From: JBBTCX01 sp038043045
Lineage (GTDB): Bacteria > Planctomycetota > Phycisphaerae > UBA1845
Direction of reading: 5' to 3'
Length of the DNA stretch: 64,000 nucleotides
Assembly: GCA_038043045.1 (NCBI GenBank)
Contig: JBBTCX010000081.1
Location: 18,212-82,211, forward strand
In this document: in pieces, positions 10,239 to 18,490 of the stretch
Layout of the letters: each line of letters opens with the position of its first letter
How positions within the stretch are numbered: the first letter of the stretch is position 1
Notes under the pieces: model-generated
The model's database searches: none
Seen by the model: only the letters and a program-made list of their open reading frames with translations
What the model was told of the DNA's origin: nothing
Program-made: the position numbers and the translations under genes

Positions 10239-13200
10239 TTACGAAGGTTTCCCGTATGCCTTGAATCGAAGTTTGATGTCATCGATTCCTAGATTCTCAT
10301 CCGGACTTCGTGGATTACCACTTTCGTTCGCATCAAAGATGAGAATGAGCAGCTTCCGCCTCACCAGGCTCACGTCGTCGTTGGGGTCTGCAAATTGTCT
10401 GCCGGGAATGGCGAGAAGCCACTGAGTATTCCAAGCCGACCAACCGGCCAGATCATCTTGAAATACGGGATTCTCGGTCAGGCGAATCTGGGCCTGCGTG
10501 ACGGGGAAGCGGTTGATGATGTCGAGGTCCGCGGACGTGGCCAATCGCGGAATGTCGAACGAATCGAGGATCGCCCCGCCCGCGTCGCGATAGGCAGCGG
10601 AAACGCCGGGGATTCGCTGATCCACGACCGCCCAGGACCGCACCGCTCGAAGGGCACAATCCCCCGTGTCGGGAGCGCGCAACATGCTGGTACCAACCGG
10701 GAGGAAGTGGGCAAAAATCAATGTGCTGTCCACCCCGAGTGCGCTGGGATTGTCCACCCCCTCGAGCAGAATGGCGAATTCAAATAACTTGGGATTTGAG
10801 CACGTGTCGAAATTTGCCGGAGCTCCAAACGTCGTCCCTCGCCGTTGGCCGAATAGTGTCCGCCCCGCCACCTCGGTCGAGAAAGTCAAAACCAAGGCCG
10901 GTCCGGAATCCCGATCGCTGTCGAGGCTCGCAAACTGTCGAAACGCGGGAACGTCCAGAAGGTTCTGCACCACGTTTGACTCGAGAAATGCACGAAACGC
11001 CTTGTTTTTTTCGAACTGCTGTGCATCCGAATCCTCGGAGGGATTGATGGCCAAACCCAGCAGGTTCTTTCGAAGACTGAACTCATCGCCGCCGTGATCG
11101 AAGAGCGACAGCTTTTGCAAACGGCCGACAAAGTCACTTTCTTGACGACTCTGGTCCAAACGGGCGATCACGCTTTGAAGCCCTTCATCTCCCGCCGATT
11201 CCGTACCCAGAAGCCGCTCCCGGAAGAGCCGCTGCACCTGCTCGCTCACCTCTTCACGTTCGTTGTACTCATAGGCGAACGCCTTGGCCGCGAGCAAGAC
11301 ATACCGTCCTGCCAAATCGAAGAAGGCGCCGTACTGCTCGAGTGCCTGGTTGCGAAACGTGCGGAACGCCATGTCCCTAAAGCGGAAATTTTGCAGCTTG
11401 TCCGTCTGAACCCGACGAATGCGATCGCGGTCGTCCACCAGCCGTTTGCCTTCCTGGAAGTTTTTTTGCACGACGGCCAATGCTTGTTGGGCCTGCGATT
11501 CGGCCACGAGCAATTCCTTGATTGCCTGCGGCGTCTTGCGGATCAAATCTTCAAGTTCAATCTCCAGTTTGCGAATCTCCTGATCATTGGAAATTTGCGT
11601 GAGTTCCGCGGTCTGCCAGCAGTTGATCCGCAATTCTTCCCTGGCGATGTCAAACTGATTGTCAGACGGACCGCCGCCGAACGCGTTGGAAAGGCCCTCG
11701 CCGGCAAGCGACAGTCCATTTTGGATCGCGGGGCCACAGGCGACACCTTCCGACGCAATGCATATCACCGCTGACTTCACTAACCCTTTCAGTCGACCGA
11801 GAAAGGCCGCTTGCTGGCGGAGTCTCTCAAGCTCCTGCTTTCGAGCGATCACCTGCAATTGTTCTCCACAGGCTTGCGCCCGGATTTCAATCGTTTCGAT
11901 CGCTTCGTTTCGGACGAGCGCCAGGTTCTCGGCTTTGTCACCGATCAAGGCTTCCAGGTTGGACAACGCCAACTCGGCGAGCTCACCTTGCAGCGTCGCG
12001 GTGCGAAGTTCGAACATCGCCAATTGAACTTGCCCGACCGCGGCTCGGTCGGCCCAGCCGAGTTCCGCAAGACCCTCCGCATCGACGAGGAAATTCCGAA
12101 GGTCGGGACTTCCCGCACATTCTCCGTCGCATCCGGATTCGATCACATCGTCTTCCGGGTCGTTCAACACACCGGTGATTTGAATTCCATCTCCGTCATT
12201 GTCTTCTTGATCGTTGTCGGAGGTGTCGCTTGGCGAGGGCAACCCGAAAATCTCGATCAATCGATCACGCAGTCCGAGTTCGGTTTGAACCACCTGCTCC
12301 TCGAATTCGGTAAACTCGCTTTCGTGGCCTCGTAGGCGATTGGTACCTCGATTGGCCAGTTTCAGGATGCCACGCGCGTTCTTGATCGCTTCAACCGCCG
12401 CGTTGCGCACGATCCCATAGTGCGAATTTCCGGCGCTGGTTCCTCCTTCGAGAAAGTTCAACAATTGGCCGGGCTGAATGATTCGGAAAGGTACCACGTT
12501 GGCAACCAAGGCCAGGGGGTTTAAGCCCGCACCTGCGGCGTCCACTCGATCCTGCATTTCGTCCACAGTCGAAGCCAAGATGCGAATTTCGTCGACGCGC
12601 TGCCGATGAACGGCTTCGATTTCATCCTTGGCATCCTGTTCCGGAACGGGCAACAAGTGATTCACCACCGCCCAGTCGAGGTAAGCTCCCATTCCACCAC
12701 GACGCGCCCAGTCCGCCGTTCCCCATGCCCGCGCCGAATCCGTGTCCGCTAGTCGCGTTTCGGTTTCTTCCCGATAATCCCTGCGAAACGTGAGGTCGAC
12801 GAGGCGATTCGCGGTCCGCGCCTTGGCCGCCATGGCTGCGGCCATGTTTCGCACCGATTGAAAATCCACTTGGTGCATGGTGCCGTCGTCATCGAGAATA
12901 CTCTCGCAATCACGCAACGAGCATTCAACGCTTCCAGGGGGAGCGGAAAGGGATTGAATCATCTCAACAGCAAAATCGTGCTCCCCCGGTGCGTCCGTAT
13001 CCGCACCGAAGGCGTCCAAGTACACCTTGACCGCCGTCAGATAGTGCCCATACGCGTCACCATGTCCCTGAGGGAATTTCTCCGAGGCTAGACCGTTGTT
13101 GGCTTCGTTAAAGTTGGCACGATATCCGAGACCGTTTGTGCTGTCCGTAGCATTGGGGCGAAGACGGTTGTAAACGGCTGCCCGATTCACCGCTCCCGCG

Positions 13201-15986
13201 AAAAGGGGATAGTTACCGTTTACGTTTCCCGCTGGTTCGTCGTTTAGGGGTTGGCTTGCCGAAGCGGGTACGCTGATCTCTCGTCCGCGCAGCAAGGCGA
13301 GTTCCTCTTCCAGCAAAGTGGGAACTCCCGGTAAACCGCGGAAGGCAAACATCCCCGGGACCTGTTCCAGAGAAAAACTTTCGTCCGGAGCCTGATCACC
13401 CACCGTGGGGTCCATGGCATCGGCAAACGCTTCGTTACCCAGCAGCATCTCGAAGGCATGAAATTCGTTGAAGACTCGTTGAGCGACACCCACCTTCAGG
13501 CAACTTCGATTGTTTGCAAAAATCCGGAGGCGTTCGGCCGGATCACGCGTCGCGCCGGCCCCGGGAGGCGGTGCACAGCTTCCTCCGGGGCAGTCGTTCC
13601 CGCTTAGACAACTCGCTCCGTCTTGGCTGCCTCCCGCGCAAAATCCACCGCCGGGCTTTTGATTTGTTCCAGGCTTCCAAGGCCGACCATACAGTTGGAT
13701 CATGGTTCCGAAAGTGACCGGCGTGGTCGGATTGTCTCGCAATTCGCGGAAAACTTCCGTGGCTCGCTCGTCGGGATTGAAAATGTCGTTGAAGGTATCG
13801 ACCAAGTCGCATTCTTCGGGAACACCGTTGCCGTTGCAGTCGGTACTCGTGGCATCACGGATGTCGCAGTCGTCCGGGATGCCGTTGCCGTTGCAATCCA
13901 CATCGCACGAATCCGGGATGAGGTTGTGATTGCAATCCGCTCCGACGGTGACCAGCGACACGCTTGAAACCACCGAGAAGGGATTGGACCCTACCGTGTC
14001 CAACACCTGGTTGCCGGACCTGGTTTCCAAAGGCCATAGTGCGACCAAACCCGTTGTATCGGTTGGCAGGGAAGCATGCATGGCCTGCATAATCTCATCG
14101 TGCGACCGAACGACATTCCAAATCCGTACGTCGGCCACCAAACCGTCCAACGGGCGATCAAAGGATGTCGGTATGACGAAATTTCCTTCGCCTCGACCAA
14201 GACGCAATCGCCCTGACGTCCCCCCCGCGGGAAGCCCGCTGACCATCGAAGTGATCGGCGCGCGATCGTTGACCATAACGGAATATTCCACCGACGATCC
14301 CGAAACGATCGTTCTCGTCACCGCGATGTGATACCACAACCCGGTGTGCAGGTTGGTGTCCGCGGTCATGACCGCGTCGGACAGGTCCGCGCGCTCATGC
14401 ACAACTCGAATATCTCCCCCCTCGTCGACGACAAGGGAATACAGAAGATTGTTGGCAAGGTTTTCAGTTATGCCGCTGTCCCGCCCGCCGTGCGTGAGAA
14501 TCGCCTGCATCAACCCAGGCTGATTCAGATAAACCCATGCCTCCACCGTGAGCGCGCCGCTAATCTGCAAACTCGTTGTCGGTGAAGGCACTTCCAAATG
14601 CCCGTTCAATCCATCGAGCGAAATCACTTGCCGCGACGTTTCCGTGAACGGCGCCGGCGCCTCCAATCCGTCCCACTGGCCATTGTCGTTGCAGTCAGGC
14701 AGGGTGAAGAACCAGCCCTCATTATTTCCCTCTGGATTCCGACCTTGACCTGCAATCGCCAAACCGTTCGATGAGATCGCGTTGGCACTAAACAAAGTCC
14801 ATCCGGTTGTGTCGGCAGCGCCATAGTCATCCACCATCAGTTCTTGAATTCCGCGCAAGCCGAGGTTCGGATGCCAAAGAAAGGCGACTTGTCCTGTCGA
14901 CGATGTCCCGAATCCGACGATGACCCCATTGTTGGAAATCCCAAGCGCCCTGCTCATCGTGGCTCCGCCGGGAAAATCCCCGAGAGAACGCAACTGGGAC
15001 GTGGGAATCGTAAGACCGGGAGTCCACCGAAATGCCTCTTGCCCGGCGCTGGTCGTGCCGTATCCAACCGCCACGCCGGAATTGTTGACGGCGAAAGCTT
15101 CACTGAAGAAGTTGCCGCCGCTAAGGTCTCCAATCCCGCCCGGTTGACAACCATTGATGGAGCAGAACGCGTTGGGGATTGGAAGAATAAAACTTTCAAA
15201 GCCCGCCTGGGAGTTGCTTCCGCCAACGGAATAGAACCCGTCCGGCGCAACTCCGTTCGCCCGGTTAGTTGGGCTAAACCCGTTGGGATTCAATTTAGGT
15301 ATGAGAACGGTCGTGTTCGTTGAAGCCACCCACCGAAAACAAGTTGTACCTTTTTCTGGGTTAGGCACCGTCGTATTCCCGACAATGAACTGACCGTCAT
15401 CCGAAATGGAATTACCGACAACGGGAAAACCCCCTTCCGTCGACAAAGGCAACAAGAAAGGCACGACCGGTTCGTCAGCGTTCACCTCCGTACGCATGGC
15501 CCGACCTTGGGAAGTGCCGGTAATGAATATCGTCGAACCAACCAAGGCCACGTCGGTTGCCAGACTCTTTAAGGCAGTTTCCGGCGTCAGAATGGGCCGG
15601 ATCGAAATCCCTTTGAACAACACGGCTTCCCGACAGCCATTGCAATGCAGATCGTCTTGGGTCGCCTCGGAACTACTCTCGCCGACCACCACGACGACGC
15701 CGTCAACATACGCAATCCCCTTGGCGTCGCTATAATTCATCCCACCCGGAAGATCACCAATTCCTTGGAAACACACCTCAAATCCGAGATTGCATTCTCC
15801 AAACCCAAGCGTTTTTTGCGACCCGACGCCGCACGCTGCAAGTATCACGCTGAAGAGCAACGCGAAATGATTCCCGAGTCGAGCCGCGGGCTTTAGCCCG
15901 CACGACCAGCCCATCTTCTTGTTGTTGGAAATCGTTAGATATCGCATGGGCAACATTCCTTTGTTTAGATTACGCAACGCACTCAT
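10239..15986 (-). CDS. Giant HAF-repeat/LamG/helical-domain exported protein, possibly TcA-like
   Basis: 1915 aa. A hydrophobic N-terminal segment ends in LAACG, a plausible lipobox. HAF-type repeats follow to about residue 440 (for example GDFPGGATMSRALGISNNG). A LamG/concanavalin-like fold comes next (about 455-640), then three DxNxDGxPxxCD-type Ca-binding repeats near 675-725. From about 760 the protein is mostly helical; a long coiled-coil-rich part spans about 1250-1650 and a beta-rich end about 1720-1915. The helical part includes FFDLAGRYVLLAAKAFAYEY, which recalls the helical region of Tc-toxin A subunits; this likeness is weak. The start ATG overlaps the stop of the upstream gene by four bases (ATGA). 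The downstream neighbour is an SpvB/RHS protein, the domain pairing found in TcB/TcC. Role unknown; surface adhesin or toxin-complex-like component are both possible. Confidence 0.65.
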   Translation of the reverse strand: MSALRNLNKGMLPMRYLTISNNKKMGWSCGLKPAARLGNHFALLFSVILAACGVGSQKTLGFGECNLGFEVCFQGIGDLPGGMNYSDAKGIAYVDGVVVVVGESSSEATQDDLHCNGCREAVLFKGISIRPILTPETALKSLATDVALVGSTIFITGTSQGRAMRTEVNADEPVVPFLLPLSTEGGFPVVGNSISDDGQFIVGNTTVPNPEKGTTCFRWVASTNTTVLIPKLNPNGFSPTNRANGVAPDGFYSVGGSNSQAGFESFILPIPNAFCSINGCQPGGIGDLSGGNFFSEAFAVNNSGVAVGYGTTSAGQEAFRWTPGLTIPTSQLRSLGDFPGGATMSRALGISNNGVIVGFGTSSTGQVAFLWHPNLGLRGIQELMVDDYGAADTTGWTLFSANAISSNGLAIAGQGRNPEGNNEGWFFTLPDCNDNGQWDGLEAPAPFTETSRQVISLDGLNGHLEVPSPTTSLQISGALTVEAWVYLNQPGLMQAILTHGGRDSGITENLANNLLYSLVVDEGGDIRVVHERADLSDAVMTADTNLHTGLWYHIAVTRTIVSGSSVEYSVMVNDRAPITSMVSGLPAGGTSGRLRLGRGEGNFVIPTSFDRPLDGLVADVRIWNVVRSHDEIMQAMHASLPTDTTGLVALWPLETRSGNQVLDTVGSNPFSVVSSVSLVTVGADCNHNLIPDSCDVDCNGNGIPDDCDIRDATSTDCNGNGVPEECDLVDTFNDIFNPDERATEVFRELRDNPTTPVTFGTMIQLYGRPWKPGTNQKPGGGFCAGGSQDGASCLSGNDCPGGSCAPPPGAGATRDPAERLRIFANNRSCLKVGVAQRVFNEFHAFEMLLGNEAFADAMDPTVGDQAPDESFSLEQVPGMFAFRGLPGVPTLLEEELALLRGREISVPASASQPLNDEPAGNVNGNYPLFAGAVNRAAVYNRLRPNATDSTNGLGYRANFNEANNGLASEKFPQGHGDAYGHYLTAVKVYLDAFGADTDAPGEHDFAVEMIQSLSAPPGSVECSLRDCESILDDDGTMHQVDFQSVRNMAAAMAAKARTANRLVDLTFRRDYREETETRLADTDSARAWGTADWARRGGMGAYLDWAVVNHLLPVPEQDAKDEIEAVHRQRVDEIRILASTVDEMQDRVDAAGAGLNPLALVANVVPFRIIQPGQLLNFLEGGTSAGNSHYGIVRNAAVEAIKNARGILKLANRGTNRLRGHESEFTEFEEQVVQTELGLRDRLIEIFGLPSPSDTSDNDQEDNDGDGIQITGVLNDPEDDVIESGCDGECAGSPDLRNFLVDAEGLAELGWADRAAVGQVQLAMFELRTATLQGELAELALSNLEALIGDKAENLALVRNEAIETIEIRAQACGEQLQVIARKQELERLRQQAAFLGRLKGLVKSAVICIASEGVACGPAIQNGLSLAGEGLSNAFGGGPSDNQFDIAREELRINCWQTAELTQISNDQEIRKLEIELEDLIRKTPQAIKELLVAESQAQQALAVVQKNFQEGKRLVDDRDRIRRVQTDKLQNFRFRDMAFRTFRNQALEQYGAFFDLAGRYVLLAAKAFAYEYNEREEVSEQVQRLFRERLLGTESAGDEGLQSVIARLDQSRQESDFVGRLQKLSLFDHGGDEFSLRKNLLGLAINPSEDSDAQQFEKNKAFRAFLESNVVQNLLDVPAFRQFASLDSDRDSGPALVLTFSTEVAGRTLFGQRRGTTFGAPANFDTCSNPKLFEFAILLEGVDNPSALGVDSTLIFAHFLPVGTSMLRAPDTGDCALRAVRSWAVVDQRIPGVSAAYRDAGGAILDSFDIPRLATSADLDIINRFPVTQAQIRLTENPVFQDDLAGWSAWNTQWLLAIPGRQFADPNDDVSLVRRKLLILIFDANESGNPRSPDENLGIDDIKLRFKAYGKPS

Positions 15987-17668
15987 TGCCCAACCACCTC
16001 CCCAAGCAGACGATCCAGCAGAAACGTCCCTCGCACGGTGATGGGACTCTCGGAAATTCCTGTAATCACTTCGGTGTATTGCCCGGCCAATCGATGAGGA
16101 CCAAACGTCCCATCCAGACCGGCTAGCTCGTCCGACAAGCGGTCTTTTTGTCTCTCAATTTTGATCGTGATCTCACGAGTGATCTCGTATCCCTTGCGAT
16201 GTTCCGGGTTGTATCGATGGCGATATGGATTCAGAGAATCCTCCGCATGGATGCTCAGTGTGCCGCGAAGCGTCCCCGTCGCCCCAAAGGGATCAAGCGG
16301 ATCGGCCGCGTCCGCCACCAGGGTCACAGGCCGGTCAAACAGGATGGATGTGAACTTCCGCAAAAAGCTTCGCCCGTCACGAAACGTCGCCAGGCTCACG
16401 GTGTCGAGTAGTCGTGGCGGCGAACCACCCCGTGCCACCGATGGATCCGGCAACTCTAGAAGCAGCGTCATACCCATCGGGCTGGCCTCCGCCTGCTCCA
16501 ATGGAAGTTTCTGCACGCTCGGATGCGCGCCAACCTGGGTAAGCGTCGCCCGCCCAAACCACCGGCCGAAAATCGGCTCCACGGTCACATCCGAAGATAC
16601 GACGGCCCGAGAACCTCGCTCATCCACTACGTCAATCACCGCCGGAAAGGTCGCTCCCGAATCGCCTCCACGCAGAGTTCGCGCTGCCGATTCGAGACTC
16701 GCTCGTCGTGCCCGAAGCTCCAATTCAATTCGTGTGGAACCAGCCGGTACCACCACGGCAAGTCCCGCGGAAAGCGATCGCCAAACATTCGGAAAGGCTT
16801 TCGTCAAATCACGATATTCGAGCCAATCCACACTCGCACCGCCTGCCGAGCATTCGCCATCAACCGAAAGCACCGCGCACGATCGGGCTTGTAGTGTCAC
16901 GGTTCTGGCACTCTGCGAAGAGGGGACTTCGATGGCTAGAGTTCGCAGCAAGGTGGACCGTCCAAAGGACACGCCGTTGAGGTTTTCCGTCACGTCCACG
17001 GGGCCGGAGTATTCGAAATCCTGCACGACGTTAAGCCAGTAGGCCTCGTTCGGACGGATCGCGTCGGTGAGTGTTCTCCGCACAAATTGGTCCGAGACCA
17101 TTGCAAAAATGTCATGCGTTACCGGTGGACCGCTCGCCCGGACTTTCCCCAACGCATTGGGGTGTGAAAAAAACTCCTCGAACGAAAGGATACCGGACAC
17201 AGAGTCCGACAGTGCCCCAAATAGGTTGCTCACGCGGCTCGTAAACTGCGAACTTCGAACCAGGGGTCGGCCAGCAAGTCTCAACCGTCCAGCAGAGCGC
17301 ATCTTGATGAGGTAGCCACGATGCCCTTGGAGGGATCGCAACGTTGTCAAGATCGGCGGAACATCCTTGTCATGGAAAAACCACCGTCCCGGGGTTTCGT
17401 TCGTTAGGGAGTTAGTGACCGTCCGGTTCACGTCGAACGTCCAGAAGGACTGGAAATCCAATGGCGGTTTCTGTTGCGCAAGAATCTCATCCAAAGTATC
17501 TGGGTCCGGTTCGAGATTCAGCCAGACGGCATTCCAGCCACTCTTCAGGTCAATCACTTCCGTAACGACTTGAGCCACGCAGACTCCCGGCCCGGCGATC
17601 CAGACGAACGTGCAAGCCGCAAGTGTTTTGCCCATTCGTCGACCTGCTCCCCAACTCGTATGTTTCAT
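15983..17668 (-). CDS. Exported beta-rich protein of unknown function, first gene of the giant-protein operon
   Basis: 561 aa with a signal peptide ending near VCVAQ. The mature N-terminus (LKSGWNAVWLNLEPDP) resembles the GWNLLTV segment inserted in the RHS protein encoded two genes downstream, so both may share a small beta module concerned with value/unit-like surface domains; this is a visual match only. A second part (about residues 330-540) contains repeated beta-strand patterns with conserved Arg/Gly. No enzyme motif is recognised. A GAGGAGG ribosome site lies just upstream of the ATG. The stop overlaps the next gene's start by four bases, indicating translational coupling. Conserved arrangement with the giant genes would make it an accessory or structural partner; this is inference. 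Confidence 0.6.
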   Translation of the reverse strand: MKHTSWGAGRRMGKTLAACTFVWIAGPGVCVAQVVTEVIDLKSGWNAVWLNLEPDPDTLDEILAQQKPPLDFQSFWTFDVNRTVTNSLTNETPGRWFFHDKDVPPILTTLRSLQGHRGYLIKMRSAGRLRLAGRPLVRSSQFTSRVSNLFGALSDSVSGILSFEEFFSHPNALGKVRASGPPVTHDIFAMVSDQFVRRTLTDAIRPNEAYWLNVVQDFEYSGPVDVTENLNGVSFGRSTLLRTLAIEVPSSQSARTVTLQARSCAVLSVDGECSAGGASVDWLEYRDLTKAFPNVWRSLSAGLAVVVPAGSTRIELELRARRASLESAARTLRGGDSGATFPAVIDVVDERGSRAVVSSDVTVEPIFGRWFGRATLTQVGAHPSVQKLPLEQAEASPMGMTLLLELPDPSVARGGSPPRLLDTVSLATFRDGRSFLRKFTSILFDRPVTLVADAADPLDPFGATGTLRGTLSIHAEDSLNPYRHRYNPEHRKGYEITREITIKIERQKDRLSDELAGLDGTFGPHRLAGQYTEVITGISESPITVRGTFLLDRLLGEVVGQ

Positions 17669-17872
17669 GACCCCAATCCTCCTCGTTCGGTCTTCCCGAT
17701 ACTTTTAAATGCGCAGAATCCACAATACGGGCGTCACCGAAAGGAAAAAAGGGTTAGAATGAGGGGCACGGGTGCTCAGCGGCGGCACGTTGACTCGGTG
17801 GAGAGCGATTTCCGCCAAGATCGATGACGCCGCGCGACGAGGTTTGTCGCATTTGACCAGGGATCGAACAGG
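17669..17872. promoter_or_regulatory. Divergent intergenic region between giant-protein operon and ECF sigma gene
   Basis: The 204 bases separate two divergent transcription units and must hold promoters in both directions. A TTGACT hexamer is at 17790-17795 on the plus strand, but no good -10 box stands at 16-18 bases from it. An ECF-type promoter would not be recognisable by eye. No hairpin terminator is seen. Confidence 0.3.
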
Positions 17873-18490
17873 GTGGCCAAACTGGAAACGAAATCATCAA
17901 TACAAGGCCAAACATCGGGGCATGTGACCCGCTTGCTTGCGGATGCAGCAGCGGGCAGGTCGAACGCCGCCCGTGATCTACTCCCGCTTGTCTATCGATC
18001 CCTTCGCGACTTGGCGGAGCGGCAGATGGGAACGGAACGCTCTGAGCATACGCTTCAGGCAACTGCCTTGGTGCATGAGGCTTATCTGCGACTGGTCGGC
18101 ACCAGCGATGTAGGTTGGGATAGCCGAGCCCATTTTTACGGCGCGGCTGCGGAAGCCATGCGGCGCATCCTGATCGAACACGCCCGGCGCGTTGGCGCCA
18201 AAAAACGCGGAGGTGACCACAAACGCGGAATCGCCTGCGTCGCCGATCTGGCGCATGAAGACACCGTGAGTGACGCGTTGGAGATCGACGCCGCTATCGA
18301 GGCGCTTCGAATGATCGACCCGCGAGCGGCGAGCGTGATTCACTTGCGGTTCTACACCGGACTTTCGATCGATGAAACGGCTGCGGCCCTGAACATCGCG
18401 ACGAGCACCGTGGATCGCGAGTGGCGGTACGCTCGCGCCTGGCTCCTGCGATTTTTGCGGAAGAACGACCGAACGGAGCCGAAGGAGTGA
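17873..18490 (+). CDS. ECF-family RNA polymerase sigma factor, planctomycete type
   Basis: 205 aa from a GTG start. The sequence has the two sigma regions of the Sigma70_ECF family common in planctomycetes. Region 2 contains ATALVHEAYLRLVG and the helix ending ILIEHARRVGAKKRGG. Region 4 contains SVIHLRFYTGLSIDETAAAL followed by the recognition helix STVDREWRYARAWL. It should direct RNA polymerase to a small regulon. The TGA stop overlaps the GTG start of the kinase gene (GTGA), a pairing seen repeatedly in planctomycete genomes, where the kinase presumably controls the sigma factor. The divergent giant-protein operon is an obvious candidate target, but this is not shown by the sequence. Confidence 0.9.
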   Translation: MAKLETKSSIQGQTSGHVTRLLADAAAGRSNAARDLLPLVYRSLRDLAERQMGTERSEHTLQATALVHEAYLRLVGTSDVGWDSRAHFYGAAAEAMRRILIEHARRVGAKKRGGDHKRGIACVADLAHEDTVSDALEIDAAIEALRMIDPRAASVIHLRFYTGLSIDETAAALNIATSTVDREWRYARAWLLRFLRKNDRTEPKE

